This document shows positions 6,669 through 14,992 of a DNA stretch of 26,647 nt, piece after piece (positions within the stretch are counted from its first letter, which is position 1; every line of letters begins with the position of its first letter). The notes below the pieces were generated by a model. That model had not been told where the DNA came from and searched no databases. It worked only from the letters and a program-made list of their open reading frames with translations. Location of the stretch: positions 1-26,647 of the forward strand of contig JBKPAF010000031.1 of assembly GCA_046726275.1 (NCBI GenBank), given 5' to 3'. Source of the DNA: DASXTW01 sp046726275 (GTDB taxonomy: Bacteria > Actinomycetota > UBA4738). Both the position numbers and the translations under genes were made by a program.

Positions 6669-6696
6669 CACACCTCCGCCCCGGCCGGGCGAGGTC

Positions 6697-8787
6697 TTAC
6701 AGCTTGTGCGTGAGCAGGATGCCTCGCCCTTCACACGTGGGACAGGTCTCCGAGAAGGACTCCAGCAGCCCGGCCGACACCCGCTTCCGGGTGACCTCCA
6801 GCAGCCCCAGCGGCCCGATGTCGAACACTTGGGACCGCGTCTTGTCCTGGGCCATGGCGTTCCGGAGCGTCTGGATGACCTTGTCCTTGTTCTTCTCGAG
6901 CAGCATGTCGATGAAGTCGATGATGATGATCCCGCCGATGTCCCGCAGGCGGAGCTGGCGGGCGATCTCCTCCGCGGCCTCGAGGTTGGTTTTCGTTACC
7001 GTCTCCTCGAGATTGGCCTTCCCCACGTGCTTTCCGGTGTTGACGTCGATGACCGTCATGGCCTCGGTCCGGTCGATGACGATGTAACCCCCGGACGGAA
7101 GCCACACCTTCCGCTCCAACGCTTTGTGGATCTGCTCGGTGACGTGATGCGCCTCCAGCAGAGGCAACGGCCCCTCGTGCATGCGGACCTTGGGAACCAG
7201 GTCGGGAGCGACCGATTGGAGGTATGCGACGACCTGGTCGTAGATCGGCACCGAGTCGGTGATGATCTCCCGGAACTCACCGGCGGTGAACAGGTCCCGG
7301 ACCACCCGAACGGTGAGCTCGGGTTCCTCGTACAGGACCCGGGGCGCCTTTCCGCGCTTGGCGCTCTTGGCGATCTTCTCCCACTCCACGTTGAGCCGGG
7401 CGAGGTCCGCCTCGAGGTCGCCGGCGTCCGCCCCCTCTGCCGCGGTCCGCACGATCACGCCGTGCTCGGCAGGGCGAACCTTCTTCAGGATGTCCTTCAG
7501 CCGCGCCCGCTCCTTGTCGGGGAGCCGGCGGCTGATCCCGAAGACCTGTGAGTTCGGCACCAGCACCAGGAACCGGCCGGGAAGGCTGATCTCCTGGGTC
7601 AGCCGGGCACCCTTCCCCCCCATGGGATCCTTGGTGATCTGGGCCATGATGTTCTGGCCGCCCCTCAACACCTGCTCGATGCGGGGCGTCTGGCCGTCCA
7701 CGTCCTCGTCGTAAGAGACCTCCCCCGCGTACAGGACCGCGTTCCGTCCCCGTCCGATGTCGACGAAGGCGGCCTCCATCCCAGGCAGGACGTTCTGGAC
7801 CTTCCCCAGGTAGATGTTGCCGACCATGGACCGAGCACCGGCTCGGGTGATGTAGTGCTCGACCAGCGTCCGATCTTCCAGGACGGCGATCTGGTCGCGG
7901 TCGCCGATCTCGGTGATGAGCATCACCTTGTCGGAAACGCGCTTGATCGGAGCGGTCGGCTCTCGGCGTCTCCGGGTGGGCCGAACGCGGCGAGCTGTCC
8001 GCGTCTGTGTGCGTGGGGCTTCCTCCGTCTCGGCGTCTTCGGATGCGGCGGGCTCCTCGGACTGGTTCGCCTCGGCAGCCTTCGTCCGCGTGCGAGCCGT
8101 GGAGGCCCGCTTCCTCGTTCCGGTGGGCTTCCGGGAACGCGCCGCTTTCTTCTCAGCAGGCGGCTCGGCCTCTTCGGTCGCCTCGGCCTCCGTGACTCCT
8201 TCGGCGGCCACCGCTTCGTCTGTCGCCGGCTCGACCTCTTCTTGGGCGACCGGGGCCGGCTTGCGCCCGGATCTGCCTCGCCCTCCTCTTCGGCGACGAC
8301 GTCTGGCCCTCGGCGCGGGGGAGGGTTCACCCGAGTCCGACGTTCCCTCTACGAGCTCCACCTCACCCTGACTCGATTGCTCGACGGCGGCCGCGCCGGA
8401 TGTCGTCTCGGTGGTCGCGCCCTTGGCCGACCGCGCGGCCCCCGAACGTCCTCCCCGGGATCGGCGCCTGCGCTGGCCGCTTCCTGATCGTTTCCCGACC
8501 GCGGGTCCCTCCTGCGGGCCGGCGTCTGCAGGCCCTTCGTCAGCTCCCGGCGCAGGCCCCGCTACATCGCCGGACACCGCCTCGGCATTCTGGGCACGGC
8601 TCACGGAGACGTTCTCGCCCGTCTCGGAGGCCTTTGCCTGGGTGGAGGGTCGTCGCCCCGAACGGCGCCGTCGCCTTCGCCTGGGTCGCGGTGACCCCGG
8701 GGCGGCGTGCTCGTCTCCGGATTCGCCTCCTGACCCCTCGAGCTCGTCGAGCCCGGGGGCCGTCACTTCGTTCATCTGTTCGCTCAA
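6697..8787 (-). CDS. rne: ribonuclease E/G
   Basis: Endoribonuclease of 696 residues for rRNA and mRNA processing. Residues 1-280 are a disordered extension with Arg-rich patches (near 34-46, 106-114, 160-176 and 266-276) separated by Ala/Glu-rich stretches. The catalytic body follows: an S1 RNA-binding region (about 322-410, with GNIYLGKVQNVLPGMEAAFVD), then a DNase-I-like domain with catalytic Asp581 (VIDVNTG) and Asp624 (IIIDFIDM), spaced 43 residues as in E. coli RNase E. The zinc-link CPTC is at 682-685. There is no C-terminal scaffold. The start is a TTG at 8787, chosen because AGGAAGGA lies 6 nt upstream; ATG 8775 is less well spaced. The N-terminal extension layout is typical of Actinobacteria. 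Confidence 0.95.
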   Translation of the reverse strand: MSEQMNEVTAPGLDELEGSGGESGDEHAAPGSPRPRRRRRRRSGRRPSTQAKASETGENVSVSRAQNAEAVSGDVAGPAPGADEGPADAGPQEGPAVGKRSGSGQRRRRSRGGRSGAARSAKGATTETTSGAAAVEQSSQGEVELVEGTSDSGEPSPAPRARRRRRRGGRGRSGRKPAPVAQEEVEPATDEAVAAEGVTEAEATEEAEPPAEKKAARSRKPTGTRKRASTARTRTKAAEANQSEEPAASEDAETEEAPRTQTRTARRVRPTRRRREPTAPIKRVSDKVMLITEIGDRDQIAVLEDRTLVEHYITRAGARSMVGNIYLGKVQNVLPGMEAAFVDIGRGRNAVLYAGEVSYDEDVDGQTPRIEQVLRGGQNIMAQITKDPMGGKGARLTQEISLPGRFLVLVPNSQVFGISRRLPDKERARLKDILKKVRPAEHGVIVRTAAEGADAGDLEADLARLNVEWEKIAKSAKRGKAPRVLYEEPELTVRVVRDLFTAGEFREIITDSVPIYDQVVAYLQSVAPDLVPKVRMHEGPLPLLEAHHVTEQIHKALERKVWLPSGGYIVIDRTEAMTVIDVNTGKHVGKANLEETVTKTNLEAAEEIARQLRLRDIGGIIIIDFIDMLLEKNKDKVIQTLRNAMAQDKTRSQVFDIGPLGLLEVTRKRVSAGLLESFSETCPTCEGRGILLTHKL

Positions 8788-9191
8788 CGCACGTCCTTCC
8801 TGCTTTCTGGACCGCGCGCAGGCGGGAGCTGCAGCTGCTCAGGAGGCCTGGATGAAGAGGACCGGGAGTCGGGCGCCAGGCGGGGACACACGATGCAGCA
8901 AAGACCTTGTGGGTGGTGCTATCCGCCTCACTTCACCCGCGTCGACACGCACGGGGACACCTCTTCCTGGCCTCGCAGCCTGCTCGCGGCGCTCCGGACC
9001 CGGTCCCGACGGGGACCGGCGGGCTGCCTGCCTGATCACGCGGCCACTTGCCACGCCCCGGGGGCCGGCTACGAAGGACATCTCCTCCGGCACGCCAACC
9101 TGGAGTCCCGGGTACACCTCTATCAAGGATAGCAGCGGCCCCTTGTATTCCCGGTAGGGGGTGAAAAGGGGCCCTGACCAGCAACGGGAGA
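8788..9191. other. 404-bp intergenic region with GC-rich hairpins, no convincing gene
   Basis: This gap lies between rodA and the RNase E/G gene. It contains an 8-bp perfect stem with tetraloop (CCGGTCCC/GGGACCGG, 9000-9019), an 8-bp inverted repeat with a 21-nt loop just after rodA (GGCCCCTT/AAGGGGCC, 9137-9173) and a 10-bp palindrome AGCTGCAGCT (8827-8836). It may be the RNase E/G leader plus a rodA terminator. Short open frames on both strands have poor codon pattern and no family resemblance. Confidence 0.5.
9000..9019 (-). terminator. 8-bp GC stem-loop in rodA-rne gap
   Basis: A perfect 8-bp stem with a 4-nt loop, on the strand of rodA and rne. No T-tract is present, so it is either a weak terminator or a structured element of the RNase E/G 5' leader, where such structures are known to mediate autoregulation in E. 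coli. Confidence 0.35.
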
Positions 9192-10346
9192 TCAGAGGAG
9201 CCGCCGCATGTGGACATTGAGGAGCAGGCCGATGCCGATGAAGTCGGCGATCAGCGCGCTTCCCCCGTAGGAGATGAACGGCAGCGGGATGCCGGTGATC
9301 GGCATGATCCCGATGGTCATCCCGACGTTGACGAAGACCTGGATGGCGATCATGGCCGCCACCCCCACGGCCACGAAGGTGCCGAAGGGGTCCTTTGCTA
9401 ACAGCGCGATGCGGAAGGCCCTCCATAACAGGATCCCGAACAGGACCAGGAGAGGCACCGCCCCGCGGATGAACCCAAGCTCCTCCCCGACCACGGTGAA
9501 GATGAAGTCGGTGTGCTGGGCGGGCACGTAGTCGAGGTTCGTCTGGGACCCGCGGAGGTATCCCTTTCCGACGAGGCCTCCCGCGCCGATGGCGATCTCC
9601 GCCTGCTGCTTGTTGTATCCGGCCCGTTGGACGTCCGACTGAGGGTCCAGGAAGCTGGTCAGCCGCTGGATCTGATAGTCCTTGATGATGTGGAGCTGGA
9701 AGGCGCCGAAGATCGTGATGGCTGCCGCCACCGCCAGGACGGCCAGGTGCCGCGACTTGGCGCCCGAGATCACCAGCAACGCCACCAGGATCGCTGCGAG
9801 GATGATCGTGGTCCCGATGTCCGGCTGGATGAACACCAGGAACATGGGAACGGCGGCCAGGGTGGTCGCCCGGACGATGCTCGTGAGATTGAGCTCCTTC
9901 ACCTCCGACAGATAGGCGGCCAGGACGAGGATGAGCCCCAGTCGGGCGAACAGCGAAGGGCTGAATTGGAAGCCGGCGAACTGGAACCACCGCTGGGCGC
10001 CCTTGGCGGTCGCCCCTAAGGGCGTCTGCACGAGGGCCAGAAGCGCCACGCTTCCCGCGTAGAGGAACGCCGCGTAGATCTTGTACAGCCGGTAATCGAT
10101 CGCGGCGGCGGCCACCATCGCGACGACTCCCATGACCAAGTACGCAGCCTGCTTCTTCAGGTAGAAGCCGGGGTCGTTCCCAAGGGCCGAAAGGCTCTTG
10201 TTGGTGGCCGAATAGACCATCGCTAGACCCATGAGCGCGAGGGCCACCGCAGTCGCCACCAGCGCCAGGTCCACGTGGCGAGTGGGCGACTCCTCAGCGG
10301 CGACGGATTGGTGGCGACCGACCGCGGCGAGATCAAGTTGCGCCAC
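9192..10346 (-). CDS. rodA: SEDS peptidoglycan polymerase RodA
   Basis: Integral-membrane glycosyltransferase of the elongasome that polymerises lipid II together with PBP2. The 384 residues have about ten hydrophobic helices after a short cytoplasmic N-terminus. SEDS motifs are in place: KGAQRWF (116-121), FIQPDIGT (173-179), HTDFIF with the putative catalytic Asp280, GEELGF, and GIPLPFISYGGS near the end. The start is GTG at 10346, with AGGAG about 7 nt upstream. It lies 50 nt downstream of the PBP2 gene, its functional partner, and ends the mreB-to-rodA run. FtsW is less likely because of the mreBCD/PBP2 context. Confidence 0.95.
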   Translation of the reverse strand: MAQLDLAAVGRHQSVAAEESPTRHVDLALVATAVALALMGLAMVYSATNKSLSALGNDPGFYLKKQAAYLVMGVVAMVAAAAIDYRLYKIYAAFLYAGSVALLALVQTPLGATAKGAQRWFQFAGFQFSPSLFARLGLILVLAAYLSEVKELNLTSIVRATTLAAVPMFLVFIQPDIGTTIILAAILVALLVISGAKSRHLAVLAVAAAITIFGAFQLHIIKDYQIQRLTSFLDPQSDVQRAGYNKQQAEIAIGAGGLVGKGYLRGSQTNLDYVPAQHTDFIFTVVGEELGFIRGAVPLLVLFGILLWRAFRIALLAKDPFGTFVAVGVAAMIAIQVFVNVGMTIGIMPITGIPLPFISYGGSALIADFIGIGLLLNVHMRRLL

Positions 10347-10396
10347 TACTCATCTCCTCGCTTCGCTCGTTGCCGCTACCCCCCTGGACCACCCCA

Positions 10397-12391
10397 TCAG
10401 TCCACCGCCGATCCGGCCTTCAGCTGGGGCGCTGGATGCAGTCCGAACAGCCCCTCCAACACGCGCCGGACGAGTGGGGCGGCCGTCGTGGATCCGTGCC
10501 CCCCCTCCTCCACCATGCCGACCACGACGTACTTCGGGTGATCGGCCGGGGCGATGGCCGCGAACCACGACGTGGGCTGCAGGGGGATGATGTCGGCCGT
10601 TCCCGTCTTGCCGGCCACGGGGATCCGGTTGAGGGGGAACCCTTCGAAGGACGAGTGGGCCGTCCCATACCTCGTCACTCCCTTCAACGCGTTCCTCAGG
10701 TACAACACCTGGCGGCGAGGGATCGGAAGGGTCCCGGTGAACTGGGGCTCGAACTTGCGGATGACGTCGCCGTCGGGGGACTCGATGCGGTCGACCACCC
10801 GGGGGGCGTACAGGGTGCCGCCGTTAGCGATCGCCGAATACGCCACGGCCAGCTGCAAGGGAGTGACCGTCATGAACCCCTGGCCGATGGACAGGTTGAT
10901 GGCGTCACCCGGCAGCCAGCCGAGGAAGGAGCAGCGGGGCCTCCCGCTGGCGCTCCTGTACTGGCTGCCATAGAAGCAGGGATTGCTGTCGTACAGGTTC
11001 TTCACGTACTGGTGGTCGGGGATCCGCCCATGCTGCTCAGCCGGCAGGTCGATCCCCGTCTTCTTGCCGAACCCCATCGAGGCCAGGTCGTTCTGCATCA
11101 GCTGGTTCTTCTGGCCTGAACGGTGATATCGGAGCCAGAAGTCGTACCCGAACTTGTAGAAGACCGTGTCGCACGAGTACGCGAGCGCGTTCGCCAGCGA
11201 GAGGTTGCCGTAGTTGAGGGTCGACCAGTTGTGGAACGGGTGGCGGGTCGGGTCGATCGGGGCGTAGTAGATGGATGGACAGGGGTACTGGCCGTTCGGT
11301 TTGGCGAACTTCTCCTTGAGCGCGGCCACGCCCACGAACGGCTTGAAGGTCGACCCTGCCGGATACAGGCCCTGGGATGCGCGGTTGAGGAGAGGATTGT
11401 CGTGGCTGGGCTCGGGACAGCGCTTCTTCCCGAAGCACAGGTCCAGCGAGTGCGCTTCCTTGAGGTTCAAGCCGCCGAGGAACACGGCCGGATCGAAGTT
11501 CGGGTACGAGGCCATGGCGACGATCTTTCCGTTCCGGGGGTCCATGACGATGACCGCGCCTGCCGGGGCCTTCAGGTACTGTCCGGACGTTCTATCAGCC
11601 GTGCGCCGGGCGAGCTCGATCCCGAGCTCGAGGCTCTGTTCGGCGAGCTGTTGGACCTTGCCGTCGATCGATAGCACCAAGTTGTTGCCCTGCGTCGCTG
11701 CAGAGATGCCGAAGTCCTCGTCGAGTACCCTCCCCTGCGCGTTGATCTGGATCTCGCGGTATCCGGAGTCGCCGTACAGATAGTGCTCATAGGCCTGCTC
11801 GACGCCCGATTTCCCGACGATGGCTCCGGGGCGATAGTGAGCGTTCTTGAATTCCGGCTGCGCGAGCTGCTGGTCCGAGATCTCCCCCGTCCATCCGAGG
11901 ACGTGAGCAGCCAGGGACCCGTACCGGTAGCTGCGGACCGCCCCAAGTTGGTAGCTCACACCCGGAAACTCGGTGCGGTGCTCCTCGATGTAGAAGACGA
12001 CCTCCTTGGGGACGTCCTCGGCCACGGGGACGGGCTGGTAGGGCAGGTACTTGACACTGTTCAGCCGGTCCAGCAGATCGGTCACGGGGATGTCGAGGAG
12101 CGTCGACAGGCGGAACAGGACCTGTTCCTCATTGCCTTTCATCGCCATGCGGTCCACAGTGACGATGGTGGAAGGCCGGTTCCCGGCCAGGATATTGCCG
12201 TCGCGGTCCAGGATCAGCCCGCGCAACGGCTGGAGCGGAACCAGACGCACCTGATTCTCCTCCGCCATCTTCCCGAACTCCTCCGTCGCCAGCACCTGGA
12301 GGAACCACAGCCTCGTGGTCAGCGCGGCGAACATGAACACGACCAGCCCCGCCAGGACCTTCATCCGGGTCCGGGTCTTCGACTCAGTCAC
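10397..12391 (-). CDS. mrdA: penicillin-binding protein 2 (elongation transpeptidase)
   Basis: Class B PBP of 664 residues, the transpeptidase of the elongasome. An N-terminal membrane anchor (about 10-33) is followed by a PBP dimer region (about 50-230, with PLRGLILDRDGNILA) and the transpeptidase domain. Active-site motifs are STFK (Ser347-Lys350), SCD (406-408) as the SxN-type motif, and KTG (595-597). Extracytoplasmic cysteines at 319, 325, 371, 472 and 487, besides Cys407, lie in inserts around the active site and could form disulfides. The start is GTG at 12391. The mreD stop lies only 6 nt upstream, so translation is coupled. Its position between mreD and rodA supports PBP2 rather than the divisome FtsI. 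Confidence 0.96.
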   Translation of the reverse strand: MTESKTRTRMKVLAGLVVFMFAALTTRLWFLQVLATEEFGKMAEENQVRLVPLQPLRGLILDRDGNILAGNRPSTIVTVDRMAMKGNEEQVLFRLSTLLDIPVTDLLDRLNSVKYLPYQPVPVAEDVPKEVVFYIEEHRTEFPGVSYQLGAVRSYRYGSLAAHVLGWTGEISDQQLAQPEFKNAHYRPGAIVGKSGVEQAYEHYLYGDSGYREIQINAQGRVLDEDFGISAATQGNNLVLSIDGKVQQLAEQSLELGIELARRTADRTSGQYLKAPAGAVIVMDPRNGKIVAMASYPNFDPAVFLGGLNLKEAHSLDLCFGKKRCPEPSHDNPLLNRASQGLYPAGSTFKPFVGVAALKEKFAKPNGQYPCPSIYYAPIDPTRHPFHNWSTLNYGNLSLANALAYSCDTVFYKFGYDFWLRYHRSGQKNQLMQNDLASMGFGKKTGIDLPAEQHGRIPDHQYVKNLYDSNPCFYGSQYRSASGRPRCSFLGWLPGDAINLSIGQGFMTVTPLQLAVAYSAIANGGTLYAPRVVDRIESPDGDVIRKFEPQFTGTLPIPRRQVLYLRNALKGVTRYGTAHSSFEGFPLNRIPVAGKTGTADIIPLQPTSWFAAIAPADHPKYVVVGMVEEGGHGSTTAAPLVRRVLEGLFGLHPAPQLKAGSAVD

Positions 12392-12397
12392 TTGATC

Positions 12398-12904
12398 TCA
12401 CCAGCGGTAGACCTTCCTCGTCCGCGAGGATTCGGCCACCCTGCGGATCACGGGAAAGAGAAACGGCGTGAGCACCGCGTTGTAGACGCCTTCCAGGAGC
12501 GCCACCTTGAGCACGTACCCGGCCCCCACCGTGAGCTGGCCCAGGAGGAACGCAATGAGCTGGTTGAACAGCACGGCGACGGTGGTCGCTGCCCCCACGA
12601 CCAGGACCGGCAGGATCGGGCTCGGCGTGACCACGTACTGGCGGATGGTCCCCACGGCATAGCCGACCAGCGTCAGCGTCAGCGCGGTGATCCCCTTCGG
12701 CTGATCCAGCAGGAAATCCTCCGCCATGCCTCCGAAGAACCCGGCGATCGCCCCGGGGGCAGGACCCTCCAGAAAGGCCAGCACGATGGTCACCAGATAG
12801 ACGAGGTCGGGCTTGGCATCGGCCAGCTTCACCTGGGCGAACACCGTTGACTGGAGCACGAGCGCCGTCAGGACGACCGCCGCCCACGAGAGGGTCCGTC
12901 GCAT
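12398..12904 (-). CDS. mreD: rod-shape determining protein MreD
   Basis: Small integral-membrane protein of the elongasome, 168 residues with about five hydrophobic segments. Family-like stretches are KPDLVYLVTIVLAFLEGP, GAIAGFFGGMAEDFL and VALLEGVYNAVLTPFLFPVI. The C-terminus is short and basic. ATG 12904; it follows mreC after 54 bp and precedes PBP2 by 6 bp. MreD links MreC to the cytoplasmic MreB filaments. The identification rests on hydropathy, these motifs and operon position. Confidence 0.92.
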   Translation of the reverse strand: MRRTLSWAAVVLTALVLQSTVFAQVKLADAKPDLVYLVTIVLAFLEGPAPGAIAGFFGGMAEDFLLDQPKGITALTLTLVGYAVGTIRQYVVTPSPILPVLVVGAATTVAVLFNQLIAFLLGQLTVGAGYVLKVALLEGVYNAVLTPFLFPVIRRVAESSRTRKVYRW

Positions 12905-12958
12905 CGGCCCAGTCTACCCAGCGACCCACGTCACCTGTCCTAGCTCCACGATTGCTGG

Positions 12959-13780
12959 TCATCCGGTGACGACGAGAACGTACTCGAGGGCGGAGAAGTC
13001 CACCGCCGGTATGAGCTCGATGGTGGTGGTCAGGCTGCCCGGCCTGGCGAAATTGTGGGACACCTTCCCGATGGGAATCTCCGGCGGGTACAAGCCTCGT
13101 TGGTACCCGGACGTCACGACCAGCTCGTCAGTATTCACCCTCGCGTTCGCGTTGACCAAGTCCATCGTAAGCGGTCTGCTCCGCTGCCCCACGACCAGGC
13201 CTGTCTCTCCGGAGCTCGCCAACCGTCCTGCCACCGCGGAGTCCGGGTCGATGATGAGCTGGACCACGCACGCGGTTGGAGCCACGCTGATGACGTGACC
13301 AACCAAGCCCTCGCCGCTCACCACGGCGTCGTTCAACTGGACGCCGTCGGCCGATCCCTTGTTGACCGTCACGGACCACTCGAAGTTGCTGACGCTCTCC
13401 CCCACCACTCGCCCGGCGGCGCCTTTCAGCTTGAGGTCCTCCGAGAGCTTCAGGAGGCTGGTCAGCTCCTGGATCACGCGTCTATCGGAGACCGTCTGCC
13501 CTTGTCGAGCCTCCAACGCCTTGATCTGCGCCTTGAGTTTCTCGTTCTCCGATCGCAGCGACCCGATGTTGGCGATGCCGGAGAAGAACGACCCGATCGG
13601 CCGGACGATATTGGAGACCGCGGACTGGAGCGCCACCACCACCTGGAGGGCTCCCTGTCCCGCCACCTCCAGTGGTCCTTTCTCGCCTCCCCGGTAGTCC
13701 ACGGTGATGGTGAGGAGGCTCATCATCACGAGGCTCACCACCAGGAGGCGGGTGTTGCGAGGGCGCGAATAGAGCGCCAT
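12959..13780 (-). CDS. mreC: rod-shape determining protein MreC
   Basis: Bitopic periplasm/wall-side scaffold of the elongasome that contacts PBP2. The 273 residues have one N-terminal membrane helix (about 11-28), a coiled coil (about 70-115, SLRSENEKLKAQIKALEARQ) and two beta domains with the hallmark GRVVGES, VNKGSADGVQLNDAVV, GLVGHVISV and TSGYQRGLYPPEIPIGKV. Length is typical. ATG 13780 lies 10 nt after the mreB stop with no separate strong ribosome-binding site, so translation is coupled to mreB. Confidence 0.95.
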   Translation of the reverse strand: MALYSRPRNTRLLVVSLVMMSLLTITVDYRGGEKGPLEVAGQGALQVVVALQSAVSNIVRPIGSFFSGIANIGSLRSENEKLKAQIKALEARQGQTVSDRRVIQELTSLLKLSEDLKLKGAAGRVVGESVSNFEWSVTVNKGSADGVQLNDAVVSGEGLVGHVISVAPTACVVQLIIDPDSAVAGRLASSGETGLVVGQRSRPLTMDLVNANARVNTDELVVTSGYQRGLYPPEIPIGKVSHNFARPGSLTTTIELIPAVDFSALEYVLVVTG

Positions 13781-13790
13781 GAGCCGAAGC

Positions 13791-14930
13791 TTAGCCCCGG
13801 TTCGAGGAGATCAGCACTCGCTTGAGGACCTCGAACTCCTCCAGGCACTTGCCAGATCCGATGGCCACGCACGACAGCGGGTTCTCGGCTACGTGGATGG
13901 GCATCCCGGTCTCGTGCTTCAGGCGCTCGTCCATCCCCTTGAGGAGGGCCCCTCCGCCGGTGAGGACGATCCCTTTGTCCATGAGGTCCGCGGCCAGCTC
14001 CGGAGGGCATCGATCCAGCGTGTTCTTGATGGCGTCGATGATCGAGTTGACCGGCTCCTCGATGGCCCGGCGGATCTCCTCAGCGGTCACGTGGATGGTC
14101 TTGGGGAGCCCGCTCACCAGGTCCCGGCCCTTGATCTCGGCGAGCATGTCGTCGGCCGTGGGGAAGGCCGAGCCGATGGCGAGCTTGATGGCCTCCGCGG
14201 TGCGCTCACCCAACGCCACGGAATACTCCTTCTTGACGTGCTGGATGATGGCCTCGTCCAGCTCGTCCCCGCCGACCCGAATCGACGTGGACGTGACCAC
14301 GCCTCCCAACGAGATGACCGCGACCTCGGTCGTTCCCCCGCCGATGTCCACGACCATGTTTCCGGAGGGCTCGTGGATCGGGAGGCCGGCGCCGATCGCC
14401 GCCGCCATTGGCTCCTCGATGATGAAGGCAGCCCTGGCCCCCGCCGAGATCGAGGCCTCCTCCACCGCGCGTTGCTCCACTCCCGTGATCCCCGAGGGCA
14501 CACACACGACCACGCGCGGCTTGGCCATGAATCGCCGGTGGTGAACCTTCTGGATGAAGTAGCGGAGCATCTTCTCCGTGATGTCGAAGTCGGCGATCAC
14601 GCCGTCCTTGAGAGGGCGGATCGCCTTGATGTGCGCGGGGGTCCGGCCGATCATCCGCTTGGCTTCGGCGCCGACCGCAAGGATGGCCCCCGTGGACGTG
14701 TTGACCGCCACGACCGAAGGCTCGTTCAGGACGATCCCCCGGCCACGGACGTACACGAGCGTGTTCGCCGTGCCGAGATCGACGGCCATGTCTCGCCCGA
14801 GAAAGCCGGTGAGGCCTTCGGGTTTGGGGGGAGACTTGGCCGGAATTCCCTGGAGCCAGCCTTTGCGCACCGGAACTTTGTACAGGAGGGCCCAGCACCT
14901 GGCAACCCACGCCAGCACAGATCTTTCCAT
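13791..14930 (-). CDS. mreB: actin-like rod-shape protein MreB with N-terminal extension
   Basis: Bacterial actin that guides elongasome movement under the membrane. The nucleotide-binding motifs are intact: DLGTANTLVYVRG (phosphate 1), CVPSGITGVEQRAV, DIGGGTTEVAVISLGG (phosphate 2) and LTGGGALLKGMDERL (adenosine). The conserved core begins near Met48 (DMAVDLG), whereas the frame opens at ATG 14930 with AGGA just upstream. That leaves about 47 extra residues beginning MERSVLAWVARCWALLYKV, a hydrophobic/amphipathic stretch. No good start codon with a ribosome-binding site exists closer to the core; a GTG at residue 21 is the only other candidate I saw. It is the first gene of the minus-strand elongasome operon. 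Confidence 0.95.
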   Translation of the reverse strand: MERSVLAWVARCWALLYKVPVRKGWLQGIPAKSPPKPEGLTGFLGRDMAVDLGTANTLVYVRGRGIVLNEPSVVAVNTSTGAILAVGAEAKRMIGRTPAHIKAIRPLKDGVIADFDITEKMLRYFIQKVHHRRFMAKPRVVVCVPSGITGVEQRAVEEASISAGARAAFIIEEPMAAAIGAGLPIHEPSGNMVVDIGGGTTEVAVISLGGVVTSTSIRVGGDELDEAIIQHVKKEYSVALGERTAEAIKLAIGSAFPTADDMLAEIKGRDLVSGLPKTIHVTAEEIRRAIEEPVNSIIDAIKNTLDRCPPELAADLMDKGIVLTGGGALLKGMDERLKHETGMPIHVAENPLSCVAIGSGKCLEEFEVLKRVLISSNRG

Positions 14931-14962
14931 CTGTCCTGGGAAAACGTCCTCGAGGCTGGCTG

Positions 14963-14992
14963 ATTTTGTCTTTCGCCCGTTGGTGGTACAAC
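14963..14992. promoter_or_regulatory. overlapping divergent promoter candidate for mreB and fabD
   Basis: This is the one AT-rich patch in the 214-bp mreB-fabD gap. Minus strand: TTGTAC (14991-14986), 17-bp spacer, CAAAAT (14968-14963). Plus strand: TTTGTC (14965-14970), 16-bp spacer, TACAAC (14987-14992). Each -10 falls on the -35 of the other strand. The matches to consensus are partial (about 3/6 and 4/6), so this is a prediction only. A plus-strand start here would give fabD a leader of about 145 nt, which includes a small GGCCC/GGGCC hairpin at 15032-15044. Confidence 0.35.

Noticed and set aside
8839..9081. Possible 80-residue minus-strand protein in the rodA-rne gap (MSFVAGPRG...)
   Set aside because: A GGAGGAG lies just before its ATG but too close, third codon positions are mixed and no family is recognisable. 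The longer frame containing it is mainly a shadow of rodA.
9210..10019. Plus-strand frames opposite rodA
   Set aside because: Antisense to a complete SEDS protein; sequences are highly charged and repetitive, typical of shadows.
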